From Ipomoea triloba (taxonomy: Eukaryota; Streptophyta; Magnoliopsida; Solanales; Convolvulaceae): a stretch of 64,000 nt of DNA. The DNA is taken from positions 16,390,847-16,454,846 of the forward strand of contig NC_044925.1 in the NCBI RefSeq assembly GCF_003576645.1. Reading direction: 5' to 3'. A program made the translations under genes and the position numbers. Under the pieces are notes generated by a model. The model ran no database searches, was not told the DNA's origin, and worked only from the letters and a program-made list of their open reading frames with translations. Positions 10,991 to 22,661 of the stretch are shown here, in pieces. Numbering within the stretch: position 1 is the first letter of the stretch; every line of letters starts with the position of its first letter.

Positions 10991-11510
10991 TTTGCATTAT
11001 TAATAACACACTGAAGCAAAAAAGAGTTCATACTGCTGACCTCCCAACTAACATAAATTTTGGTGAAATAATTAGTTTGACTAAATACATAACATTCAAA
11101 GTTGAGTATCAAAGATTATAATTAAGGAATCTTGAAAATTATTTTCTTACATGTAAAAAAAAATTAGGTTAAGTTTTTTATTTTTCTTTTCGTTTAATTA
11201 ATTTCTTATGATTATATATAGAACAAGACTCAATATTTCAATTATTCTTTTGCATTATTGGGAATGATTTAGGTCATTATAGTATTAATATTTTTTTGTT
11301 AGTAACTACCACGGCCAAGTATCAACAGGTGCTTGCAAAATAAAGAGTTCATAGTACAACAAAAATCTCAATCATATACACAACAAGGCAAATTTAAAAC
11401 TTCCTACACCATAATCTTATTGCATGATATTTCCCTCTATGTTATCACCATAACACAATTGCACATGACACACTACCAATAAAAAAAAAAAGAGTACACA
11501 ATTGAAGCCT
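10991..11510. other. AT-rich spacer between NLR and its fragment
   Basis: No coding sequence, repeat structure or RNA gene recognised. Contains several A and T homopolymer runs. Confidence 0.5.
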
Positions 11511-11640
11511 CTAGCAATGATGAGTGCTGCTTTTCTCACCGGCATTCCCCTGTGGCATTTCCATGTAAATGTGATTTTCCGGTGGCCGAAATGTCTGATC
11601 CACAAATCTGTCAAAAATATCAAAAATTCTGAATTCCTCT
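11511..11640 (-). other. Unassigned open frame downstream of the CC fragment
   Basis: In the minus frame offset from the CC fragment there is an open stretch with protein-like composition (FDIFDRFVDQTFRPP, then YMEMPQGNAG) ending in a TAG at 11511-11513. It follows directly on the fragment's frame-shifted end and could be a degenerate continuation or an exon. I do not recognise the family and no domain can be named. Confidence 0.35.
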
Positions 11641-11946
11641 TCTTATTCTTCCTCTCTTTTTATTTCCTTCCTCATAAAGATGTACAACTTGAAGTTCAAT
11701 TTCATCTTCAATCCTCCAAGCTACTACATCTCTGAGCTTTGTTTCCAAGTCTTTTATTGCTTCAACACCATCCAGTCTATTCTCATCGAATCGTTCCATC
11801 AGGGATCCAAGCTTGTTGTGGAGAGATAGGACCAAGTGTTTGTTGCAAGGGATGAGTTGGTTTTGTTGTAGAATTGGACGAGGGAGAGGTTGCAAGAACT
11901 CAAGCTCAAGTGTCCTCATAAGAGCAAGTACAACCACAGAAGCCAT
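11620..11946 (-). pseudogene. Truncated paralogue of the NLR N-terminus (CC only)
   Basis: From the ATG at 11946 the product starts MASVVVLALMRTLELEFLQP and follows the neighbouring NLR through NKLGSLMERFDENRLDGVEA and KDLETKLRDVVAWRIEDEIE to VVHLYEE. It then diverges into a basic tail (GNKKRGRIRRGIQNF) and stops. There is no P-loop, NB or LRR sequence downstream. The frame is also open upstream to an ATG at 12078 that would add a hydrophobic stretch (LISLIFIFLLLTFT), but this corresponds to the 5' leader of the paralogue, so I prefer the internal start. It is most likely a broken tandem duplicate; a small CC-only protein is possible. Confidence 0.75.
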
Positions 11947-12099
11947 TATTCTTCTCTCTGTGTAGGTGTAATGGATAGGAGAGTTGTTTTCTGAGTTTGT
12001 TGAAGTGAAGGTTAGCAGAAGGAAGATGAAGATTAATGATATCAACTGAATTAGGTAATGCCACTGATTTGAGTGCAATAAAATATTTTAACTGCAAGA

Positions 12100-12881
12100 T
12101 GGGAGACACCATTTTTAATTTAATTGCAACTTTCAGTATTATTTTATTTTATGCTGCACAGTTTGCATTGGTTGCCTCTACCACTTGCACTACTAATTCA
12201 AATTATAGGAATATATATAGCAATAAAATGCTTGGCTACGTTACCTTGTTGGGAAGATAATATATAATAGGTAGATCTAACATAGGGAACACCAAAACCC
12301 ACAGCCTAAAGAACATAATTGGCAGACAAAATTAAATGTTAACTAATAGGGGTTGTTTGTTTGTGCATACAACTGATTCAAGCCATTTTTATTTCACGAG
12401 GTATAGTTTGAGAACACAAAAAAAAAAAAAAAGTCCAAATATATAAATAAGAAAATGTGAGTAATCAAAAATATGTTTTATGAATATGAGCATATGGGCG
12501 GCCAGCTAATAAGTGGTAATACAAGGGTGTATGTAAAGAATAAAGTAGTTGAGTAATCAAGCATATTTTCTGAGACATCAAACATGGGCCACATATATTT
12601 GAGAACAACACTCTACAAATTCAAGATATGCATTCCGAGATGGAAAGGGAAAACACAATCGTAGAATGCGTGAGATGAAAAGAAGGTTTGAAATCGATAA
12701 AGCTTTTTGGGATATCGTTCTCTAAGGATGATGAATGGAAATTGAACAATGCGCAAAATCTATTTAATAAATAAGAGTTTTAGGTTTCTGCATATATAAA
12801 ACCTATTTAATTTCACGAGATATAGTATGGCAAAACCCAAAAGTAAAAAAAAAAATTAAATTAAAAAATCATGGAAATAAG
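12100..12881. other. AT-rich intergenic stretch
   Basis: Nothing recognisable beyond A-tracts and short repeated words (ttatttcacgaggtatagt at about 12390, and a similar ttaatttcacgagatatagta at about 12808). Confidence 0.5.
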
Positions 12882-13353
12882 TAAGGTCAGTTTGGAAAAC
12901 AAAAAAATAACTTCTGAAAAATGAGTCATTTTTCAAAAAATAGTTTCATTTTCAGTGTTTGGATGTATTCTGAAAAACTATCTTTGTGTGTTTGGCTCAT
13001 TTTATGGGGAATGATGAGTAGAATTGTATAATTATATATTTTTATTATTTTGTTTAAAATATTTATAATAATATTAAAAACAATATTTTTAAGAAAAATA
13101 AAAAAAAAACCCCGTTTTCCAGCGGAAACCATATCTGGTTTCTGTCAGAAAGCTTCTGTTGAGGGATGAAAGAAATGATGAAAAATGACTTTCCGAATTT
13201 TTGGGTGGAAGTCATTTTTCGCCATTTTGGGATGATTTTTTTCAGTCAACAAAAAATATTTTCCGTTTACTGGGTTTTTCAGGTGTAGCCAAACTTGGGA
13301 AACCCGAAAAATGATTTTTGAAAATTATTTTTCGGGTTTCCAAACACAGCCTA
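12882..13353. mobile_element. hAT-like MITE
   Basis: Ends are imperfect inverted repeats (taaggtcagtttggaaaac on the left; gtttccaaacacagccta on the right, the complement of taggctgtgtttggaaac). A 7-bp direct repeat, aaataag, flanks it (12875-12881 and from 13353). The interior has further inverted segments of the ttttcgggtttcc / ggaaaaccc kind and no transposase. The right part reappears after the N gap. Confidence 0.6.
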
Positions 13354-13404
13354 AATAAGAAGTTGAGAGTGATCAATAATATTTTTGAGACATAAGCACA
13401 TGGC

Positions 13405-13540
13405 TAAGTGGTAATAACATGTCGGTCCCTCTAGGAACTGACGTTATATGTTTATTTAATTTAAAAAATGAATGAAGAATTAACGTCGGTTCCAAGCGGA
13501 ACCGACGCTAAATGCTAAGTTTTATTAAATAAATAAATAA

Positions 13541-13632
<92 letters not shown>

Positions 13633-13784
13633 GTGTGTGTGTGTTTGTGTCAATTCCCGAAAGGAATCGACTTTATATATACAATTAATTTTATTTTTTA
13701 AATAAATGAGCATACAATATAATGTCGAATTTTTAATAATCGATATTATATGTGTGACGTAATCTGTTATTTCTATAGTAGTGT
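13405..13784. mobile_element. CACTA-like terminus
   Basis: The right end reads tatttctatagtagtg, the complement of a CACTA start. Subterminal words aacgtcggttcc and ggaaccgacg repeat in both orientations near 13412-13512, as is usual for En/Spm-type ends. A long (AT)n tract at 13544-13627 lies inside. The left end is not defined and there is no transposase, so this is a fragment or a short derivative. Confidence 0.4.
13544..13640. repeat. (AT)n-(TG)n microsatellite
   Basis: More than 80 bp of alternating A and T followed by a short GT run. The copy after the gap (15280-15372) is interrupted and differs in length. Confidence 0.95.
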
Positions 13785-14309
13785 GTGGCCCACACCATTT
13801 GAATAGCTACATAGAACTTCAACCCGACCATATGAAAGGGAAAAGCTCTATAATGTGAAACAACAACCCCACAAAATAAAGCAAATGTACAACAATCAAC
13901 AAATTAACCAATCAAGGACAACTATGCAATATTTAAAGGAATTAGGGAATTTCACTTTCACTCCATACACACAGAACTAAAAAGCCATATAAACAAGCGA
14001 AAAGGCATTACAAAATTTAACATAAACCTATTCCTGATCCTATCACACAAACAACTATCACTCTAACTAATAATCCAATTTTACATAGGGTATTGTTGTC
14101 GTCTTCTTTGGCAACATCCATCGTGCTTGCTCCCTTTGTACTAACTTTCTACGATCAGTGATTGTGTTTAACTTCGAACTAGCTTTTCAATTTCTTCGAA
14201 TTAGGTAGGAATTGTTTCGAGATTTAGGTAGGGTTTCGTGGTTTGGGTGTTTGAATTTCACTGAGAACAATAAAGGGCTGATGAAAAATACCACTGGAAA
14301 GGACAAAAC
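13785..14309. other. Non-coding stretch before the solo LTR
   Basis: No coding sequence recognised. It ends in the 5-bp target repeat aaaac (14305-14309) of the solo LTR. The same bases recur, with small indels, at 15513-16028. Confidence 0.5.
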
Positions 14310-14759
14310 TGTAACCCCTCGTATTTTCCGATAAGTTTGAGGTTCGGAAAATAGGTCTTTAAGTTATGACATTTAAGAGAAGACGGTTTGATGCTCGAAA
14401 TAATTTTTTTTTTAAGGATTAGTTATCGATAGGCTGCGAACTACGCACCGGTCACGAACCGAGAAAATTTTAAGGATATAGATTCAGTTCGAATTTTCTA
14501 GAATTGGGATTATTAAATATCATGCGATTAAGCCTGAATTTCTAGTTAGTTCAAGAAAAATTTCAAATGGACTGTAAGGGATAAATTGTTACGGACTCTG
14601 TACCTAAATTTAGCGGGATACCGAAAAATTCCCAAAATTGGTGATTTGCGACGGGATTATTTTTAGGATAATTTTGGTATTAGAATTTTCCCGAATTAAG
14701 TTATAATCCTCCGAGCCTTCATCTGGATTAAGCATAAACTGACCAATTAGATTTGATAT

Positions 14760-14784
14760 NNNNNNNNNNNNNNNNNNNNNNNNN
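14760..14784. other. 25-N assembly gap
   Basis: A run of exactly 25 N. Sequence before the gap (13046-14759) is repeated after it (14785-16477) with many one-base homopolymer differences, so the gap separates two versions of the same DNA. Confidence 0.98.
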
Positions 14785-15289
14785 TATTTGTTTAAATATT
14801 TATAATAATATTAAAAACAATATTTTTAAGAAAAATAAAAAAAAAAACCCCGTTTTCCAGCGGAAACCATATCTGGTTTCTGTCAGAAAGCTTCTGTTGA
14901 GGGATGAAAGAAATGATGAAAAATGACTTTCCGAATTTTTGGGGTGGAAGTCATTTTCGCCATTTTGGGATGATTTTTTTCAGTCAACAAAAAATATTTT
15001 CCGTTTACTGGTTTTTCAGGTGTAGCCAAACTTGGGAAACCCGAAAAATGATTTTTGAAAATTATTTTTCGGGTTCCAAAACACAGCCTAAATAAGAAGT
15101 TGAGAGTGATCAATAAATATTTTTGAGACATAACACATGGCTAAGTGGTAATAACATGTCGGTCCCTCTAGGAACTGACGTTATATGTTTATTTAATTTA
15201 AAAAATAATGAAGAATTAACGTCGGTTCCAAGGAACCGACGCTAAATGCTAAGTTTTAAATAAATAAATAAAAAAATATATATATAGTA

Positions 15290-15330
<41 letters not shown>

Positions 15331-16477
15331 TTATATATATATATATATATATATATTGTGTGTGTGTGTGTTGTGTCAATTCCCGAAAGGAATCGACTTT
15401 ATAATATACAATTATTTTATTTTTTTTTTAAATAAATGAGCATAAAATTATAATGTCGAATTTTTAATAATCGATATTATATGTGTGACGTAATCTGTTA
15501 TTTCTAGTAGTGTGGCCCACCACCATTTGAATAGCTACATAGAACTTCAACCGACCATATGAAAGGGAAAAGCTCTATAATGTGAAACAAAACCCACAAA
15601 AATAAAGCAAATGTACAACAATCAACAAATTAACCAATCAAGGACAACTATGCAATATTTAAAGGAATTAGGGAATTCACTTTCACTCCATACACACAGA
15701 ACTAAAAAGCCATATAAACAAGCGAAAAGGCATTACAAAATTTAACATAAACCTATTCCTGATCCTATCACACAAACAACTATCACTCTAACTATAATCC
15801 AATTTACATAGGGTATTGTTGTCGTCTTCTTGGCAACATCCATCGTGCTTGCTCCTTTGTACTAACTTTCTACGATCAGTGATTGTGTTTAACTTCGAAC
15901 TAGCTTTTCAATTTCTTCGAATTAGGTAGGAATTGTTTCGAGATTTAGGTAGGGTTTCGTGGTTTGGGTGTTTGAATTTCACTGAGAACAATAAAGGCTG
16001 ATGAAAAATACCACTGAAAGGACAAAACTGTAACCCCTCGTATTTTCCGATAAGTTTGAGGTTCGGAAAATAGGTCTTTAAGTTATGACATTTAAGAGAA
16101 GACGGTTTGATGCTCGAAATAATTTTTTTTTAAGGATTAGTTATCGATAGGCTGCGAACTACGCACCGGTCACGAACCGAGAAAATTTTAAGGATATAGA
16201 TTCAGTTCGAATTTTCTAGAATTGGGATTATTAAATATCATGCGATTAAGCCTGAATTTCTAGTTAGTTCAAGAAAAATTTCAAATGGACTGTAAGGGAT
16301 AAATTGTTACGGACTCTGTACCTAAATTTAGCGGGATACCGAAAAATTCCCAAAATTGGTGATTTGCGACGGGAATATTTTTACGATAATTTTGGTATTA
16401 GAATTTTCCCGAATTAAGTTATAATCCTCCGAGCCTTCATCTGGATTAAGCATAAACTGACCAATTAGATTTGATAT
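14785..16477. repeat. Second, lower-quality copy of 13046-14759
   Basis: Colinear with 13046-14759, including the MITE end, the CACTA-like end and the LTR start. Differences are mostly missing bases in homopolymers and changes in the AT tract, a pattern typical of uncorrected long reads. Probably an assembly redundancy, not a biological duplication. Confidence 0.85.
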
Positions 16478-16870
16478 CTTCATAAGGGATCCATGGGGTG
16501 ATGACATGTGGCAAATCCAATCCTAGACTAAGATTTGGCCATTTAATGTAACATTAATGAGGTATGGAGGCTTTGTACTTGATTGCTTGGTCTTCAAGAA
16601 CAATATCAAACAAGATCATCTCATCTCTCTCCTACTCTCCATTTCATTTTCGTGTAACACACTAGGAAGAAGAAGAAAATTATTTTAGTTTAGTCTTCCA
16701 TTGTGATCAAAGAGCTCCCAAGCATTTTTCAAACTCAAGTGTCTAAGTGTAGGTAAGATTTTAGACTTTGTTTGGTTGAAACCTTCTTAGAACTTAAGTG
16801 TTAATATTAGTGCATGAAAAATATTGTTATTATGGTGATGTTTTAGGGACTTTGGATTCAAGGAAAGATC

Positions 16871-18671
16871 TAACGCTCCTACGGTTTTAGAAATCTTCTA
16901 TTGAGGTAAGGAATTCCCTTAAGTTGGAATTAGTCACTTGAATTTGGATAATTGATTTTGGTTGAAATATGGTGTTTTTTGGAGCTTTGGGGATATTTTT
17001 GTATACATGTTCATAGCTTGGATATGCTTGTATATGTTGTATTTATGTCCATATAGGCTTATACTTGTGAAAATAGTGAAAGGAAATCAGGGTAGATTCT
17101 GGCAGCAACTTCCATGATTTACTGGGAAATATTGGTAAGGTATTTTGACTCCATTTTTTGTAGATATGTAGTTCAACAAGTGTAGAACCTACATATAAAA
17201 TTTCATAACGATCGGAGTAGTATAAGTATAGTTTTCGGAATTTTTCCCAAAACTGGACGGAGAGAAAAATATTTCGGACCAAGGGCAAAAAGGGAATTTT
17301 CTGTGTTTATTCGTGGATCAAAGTGACCAAAACTTTTGACGGACATCAAGTACTATAAGTTGGGGTTCTACCATAAAAATTTCAAGTGAAAAAGAGTTCG
17401 GGAACTATTTTTACCGGCTCAATCTTTCGGACTGCGCCAAGCTGAAATTTTCTGAATTATGCTTAGTATGATTATGGATGTGTTAGTGATAATTGTGAGG
17501 TAGTTAGTGAGTTAATGGTGATCAGGTGATGCTAAGGACATGGATTAATGATAGAGATTAAATGATAATCTCATGATTTTTGGGTTATGGTTAGGCAATG
17601 ACCTTACCTATTAGAATTTATATATATTTGGATGTACGATATCCTCAAGTTATGATCTAATGGTGTTGATCATAGTGGAAGTTGTGGAGGACGATAGTTA
17701 AGGATGTTGGTTGATTTTAAGTGTGAGATGGACATATGAAGTGTATCCAAAAATGTTATGAAAACTTACGTTGAAAAACGTATGCTATTTTGATATAAAG
17801 GTTGTCAAAACCTTATTGTTTGAGAAAATGATGTTTTGAAAATCCTTCAGGGGCTAAAGAGGTAGCCGATATCAAATATTGGACTCATTTGTGAAATATG
17901 TCCAAAAGAAATGATTTAAGAAAGAAAAACTGAAGGAAGGAAAATGTTTTCAAACCCTTAGTTTCTGGAATAAGGTGGGGACCTACGGGAAGGCTTAAAT
18001 GCCACGGCCCGGGGTTGGAATAAGGGTGGACCTACGGGAGGGCTGGAGTGCCATGGCCCTAGGTTGGGATAAGGAGACCTACGGGAAGGCTGGAAATGCC
18101 ATGGCCCGAGGTTTGTATGATCAATTCATACTACAGAGCGAAGTCTATTCGCTGAGAAGAGATGGAGTTATGAAAAAAAGAAAGCCTCGTGCTTACTCAG
18201 GGGAAACTAAGTGAATTTTTGACTATGAAAATTATTGTTACTCTGGGCTGCGGTTCAGATTATTATGAGCATTAGAGCTGCGGTTCTATTTGCAAATGAT
18301 GAAATTCTTGGAAATGAAAGTTTTGCAAACTTGTCTGAAAGGACATGAAAAATGATTTTTTTTAAACTTCTAAACTAAAAATGTTTTCAAACCTTTGTCT
18401 ACTTTTAAGTGACAAATGGATTTCCTTACTTAGCCGTCGTGCTAACTACACTTCATTGTGTCCTTTATTAGATGCAGATTAGTGTGGACTCTAGTAGCCC
18501 GATGAGCTCTAAACAAGATGGGAGTGGATGTCGATGTTGTAAGTTTAGCCTTAACGTTTGGGTATAGGAGAGATACCTGAGCGTGGCGGTAACACCGAGT
18601 TTTCTGCTGGTTAGACGCTTCCGCAATGTATTGTAATATTAGGATTTTGTAATAAATCCCAGATGTGAAAA
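16871..18671. repeat. First copy of an exact 1.8-kb tandem duplication
   Basis: 16871-18671 and 18673-20473 appear identical, with a constant offset of 1802 bp and a single N at 18672. Both copies lie inside the solo LTR. The perfect match and the N suggest unmerged contig ends. Confidence 0.93.
17960..18115. repeat. Tandem repeat inside the LTR, about three units
   Basis: Three degenerate units share gacctacgggaaggct and a ccatggccc core. The same array, inverted, lies in the LTR at 30193-33010 (31430-31580), so it is a conserved part of this LTR family. A second copy at 19762-19917 belongs to the duplication. Confidence 0.8.
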
Positions 18672-18672
18672 N
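18672..18672. other. Single-N assembly junction
   Basis: One ambiguous base exactly between the two identical 1.8-kb copies. Confidence 0.95.
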
Positions 18673-20491
18673 TAACGCTCCTACGGTTTTAGAAATCTTC
18701 TATTGAGGTAAGGAATTCCCTTAAGTTGGAATTAGTCACTTGAATTTGGATAATTGATTTTGGTTGAAATATGGTGTTTTTTGGAGCTTTGGGGATATTT
18801 TTGTATACATGTTCATAGCTTGGATATGCTTGTATATGTTGTATTTATGTCCATATAGGCTTATACTTGTGAAAATAGTGAAAGGAAATCAGGGTAGATT
18901 CTGGCAGCAACTTCCATGATTTACTGGGAAATATTGGTAAGGTATTTTGACTCCATTTTTTGTAGATATGTAGTTCAACAAGTGTAGAACCTACATATAA
19001 AATTTCATAACGATCGGAGTAGTATAAGTATAGTTTTCGGAATTTTTCCCAAAACTGGACGGAGAGAAAAATATTTCGGACCAAGGGCAAAAAGGGAATT
19101 TTCTGTGTTTATTCGTGGATCAAAGTGACCAAAACTTTTGACGGACATCAAGTACTATAAGTTGGGGTTCTACCATAAAAATTTCAAGTGAAAAAGAGTT
19201 CGGGAACTATTTTTACCGGCTCAATCTTTCGGACTGCGCCAAGCTGAAATTTTCTGAATTATGCTTAGTATGATTATGGATGTGTTAGTGATAATTGTGA
19301 GGTAGTTAGTGAGTTAATGGTGATCAGGTGATGCTAAGGACATGGATTAATGATAGAGATTAAATGATAATCTCATGATTTTTGGGTTATGGTTAGGCAA
19401 TGACCTTACCTATTAGAATTTATATATATTTGGATGTACGATATCCTCAAGTTATGATCTAATGGTGTTGATCATAGTGGAAGTTGTGGAGGACGATAGT
19501 TAAGGATGTTGGTTGATTTTAAGTGTGAGATGGACATATGAAGTGTATCCAAAAATGTTATGAAAACTTACGTTGAAAAACGTATGCTATTTTGATATAA
19601 AGGTTGTCAAAACCTTATTGTTTGAGAAAATGATGTTTTGAAAATCCTTCAGGGGCTAAAGAGGTAGCCGATATCAAATATTGGACTCATTTGTGAAATA
19701 TGTCCAAAAGAAATGATTTAAGAAAGAAAAACTGAAGGAAGGAAAATGTTTTCAAACCCTTAGTTTCTGGAATAAGGTGGGGACCTACGGGAAGGCTTAA
19801 ATGCCACGGCCCGGGGTTGGAATAAGGGTGGACCTACGGGAGGGCTGGAGTGCCATGGCCCTAGGTTGGGATAAGGAGACCTACGGGAAGGCTGGAAATG
19901 CCATGGCCCGAGGTTTGTATGATCAATTCATACTACAGAGCGAAGTCTATTCGCTGAGAAGAGATGGAGTTATGAAAAAAAGAAAGCCTCGTGCTTACTC
20001 AGGGGAAACTAAGTGAATTTTTGACTATGAAAATTATTGTTACTCTGGGCTGCGGTTCAGATTATTATGAGCATTAGAGCTGCGGTTCTATTTGCAAATG
20101 ATGAAATTCTTGGAAATGAAAGTTTTGCAAACTTGTCTGAAAGGACATGAAAAATGATTTTTTTTAAACTTCTAAACTAAAAATGTTTTCAAACCTTTGT
20201 CTACTTTTAAGTGACAAATGGATTTCCTTACTTAGCCGTCGTGCTAACTACACTTCATTGTGTCCTTTATTAGATGCAGATTAGTGTGGACTCTAGTAGC
20301 CCGATGAGCTCTAAACAAGATGGGAGTGGATGTCGATGTTGTAAGTTTAGCCTTAACGTTTGGGTATAGGAGAGATACCTGAGCGTGGCGGTAACACCGA
20401 GTTTTCTGCTGGTTAGACGCTTCCGCAATGTATTGTAATATTAGGATTTTGTAATAAATCCCAGATGTGAAAATTGGGGTGTTACAAAAAC

Positions 20492-20584
20492 AATCCTTGA
20501 GTTTCACAAAGAAATAACGTGAATTTTGATGGTGGACCAAATGTGTCCAACCCCTGACAAGTCTAGGACCAAAAAATGAATTAA

Positions 20585-20620
<36 letters not shown>

Positions 20621-20910
20621 GAGTTCAGGTGCAGCCACGCGTTCCTGTGCGGTCGGTATGGTAACAAAATACACCACACAATGTTAGAAAATGCACAACA
20701 CAAATAAACACAAATATGCAGCATTAGGTACGGATCACAAAAAAACACACCATATGCAAATATACAATGTACAATTAGGGGCATGGGAGTATGTGGGTGG
20801 TTTTGTACATTTTCATTGTTGTGCATTTCCTATCAGTAATTGTGTATTTTGTTAACACTAATGGTGTAAACCGCACTGATGGTACGGGAGGCGCGACCAC
20901 ATTTGAGCAG

Positions 20911-20947
<37 letters not shown>

Positions 20948-22301
20948 GGGGGAGGGGGGGTGGGTACACTTCAGACGCAGCTGGTCCTGCATTTAAATAA
21001 AAAATAATAAAAAATTAAATAGTGAAATTTTAATTACAAAAATGCCACTGCTTCACTTTAGGCGTCCCGTATTTTAACTCTGGACGCAAATTGTCTTGTA
21101 TTTATGATTTTTTTGTACTAGTGTAAGATCCAATTTTAATACAGCAGAAGTTCACAAAATTTTAAAAGATATATATGCAAAGAAGTAGTATGCTGTTTCA
21201 AAAAAAGTAGTACGTCCTCACTACTCCTTTGCAACAAAACAAGCAAATTCAATATGAAAAAACAAAAATCAAGAATTTACAGAATTTAAAAAATTAAATA
21301 AATATAAAAGGAGAAAACCAACGTACCTTTGAGACGGAACAAAAGTAATCCTCTGCATTTCTCAAAAAAAAAAAAAAGTAATCCTCTGCAACAAAATTGC
21401 CAAAACAATCAGTAAGTAAATTCAAGATGAAAAGTAGAGATTATAGAAAATGGGAAAGGGATAAATCAAAATAAAATTACTAGACCAAATAAAATCATCA
21501 AAGCAACACACAGGAAAATGAAAATTAGGCTGACAAAAATCTTACAGAAAAATCTTATATATAAAATCATAATTTAAAAAACGAACAAAAAAAAATCGAA
21601 TCAACTAGACAATGAATCAAAAGCCAGAAGAATGGCACACCAAGTGAAACAAAAAAAAAAAAAACATCAATGGAATAAATTAGAGCAAGAACTAGAAAAA
21701 ATTCAATCTCAAATAAAATGAGAACTCACAAAAACACTGTTTAAACGTAACAAGGTTGTCTCTCCTCTGAGTTCATTCTCTCAATTGCATTTGTGCAATG
21801 AAGTGGTGCTTGCGTGATATAAGAAGGTAGATTAAGGCTATATAAGAAGTCAATCACGAAATGAAGTCGTGCTTGCGTGATATTTTTATTCGATGGCACA
21901 CTCTAAAATGGGTTGGCGTTTTCTCTTTTTTGCTTATTTGAGTTTCTATTTTACAATATTCGGAAGTAACTAAAAAAAATTTAAGGAAAGTTTATTATGT
22001 GAATAGCATCTATATCTTTTACACGTACTTAATACAATCTTGTATCGAGTTGTCTTTTCCCCACAATATTTCACTTTAATTTTTTTCCAAAGATTTATAC
22101 AAAGAAATATGATATATAATTGTTAGAGAATTACTTTTGACAAGAGAAATAAACACAAAAATTATAACTAAATATTACATCATGAATGATGCAACTTCAC
22201 ATGCTAATATAGTCAATTTGCTATTCATAATTTTAAGAATTAATAGGAAACTAATTAATATATTCAAATGAATTTAATTTGGACATATACCAATTATAAT
22301 A
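20492..22301. other. AT-rich non-coding region with a TA-inserted MITE
   Basis: No gene recognised. The MITE at 20619-20910 is listed separately. Two small direct repeats occur: agtaatcctctgca at about 21345 and 21378, and gtgcttgcgtgatat at about 21806 and 21868. Confidence 0.5.
20619..20910. mobile_element. MITE inserted in a (TA)n tract
   Basis: The segment is bracketed by (AT)n runs (20587-20618 and 20911-20932). Its ends are imperfect inverted repeats: gagttcaggtgcagccacgcg on the left, and a right end whose complement reads tgctcaaatgtggtcgcgcc. The interior has no coding capacity. Insertion into TA repeats would mask any TA target duplication. Confidence 0.55.
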
Positions 22302-22661
22302 TGTAAGATCAAGAAATATTGTCTAAACATACAAAATAAATCTACGAGTAACCTAACCTCGTTGTAGCGGAAGCATAAATCATATTGATCTCCAGCCATA
22401 GTTGATGCCTTGTTGTGTTGTCTCATTAACTGTACGTAAATCTGCAAGGTGTTAGCCGTTTTGCCTCAAACTTAACTCAGAACTCTAGATGGTGTCCTGG
22501 TATTATTTTCTGAGCAGTTTGAATACCATAACTTAAGGTGCTATATATTGTCTGTCCTGTATCCCATCAATGCAGGCTTATATAGGCATAATGGTGGATT
22601 GGACTAAACCTAGATGTCCAATCCAACCTATAACTTAATGGGTCTAGTCCACTTGCACCAT

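Larger units (their letters stand above)
14310..20486. mobile_element. Solo gypsy LTR, Tekay-like, inflated by assembly repeats
   Basis: Starts TGTAACCCCTCG at 14310 (repeated at 16029), ends GGGGTGTTACA at 20486, and is flanked by aaaac on both sides (14305-14309 and 20487-20491). Removing the redundant copies leaves one LTR of about 2.66 kb. It shares its termini and long internal stretches (for example attttta-ccggctcaatcttt and ggttctaccataaaaatttc) with the elements at 46011-50006 and 58330-61313. There is no gag, pol or second LTR between the target repeats, so it is a solo LTR. Confidence 0.85.

Noticed and set aside
11947..12078. Signal-peptide-like N-terminal extension of the CC fragment
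   Set aside because: The same stretch corresponds to the untranslated leader of the paralogous NLR gene; the internal ATG matches the paralogue's start.
17999..18214. 71-codon plus frame repeated identically at 19801
   Set aside because: It covers an LTR tandem array, and the repetition comes from the assembly duplication.
20775..21000. Frames with runs of Ile-Tyr or His-Thr
   Set aside because: Direct translation of TA and TG microsatellites.
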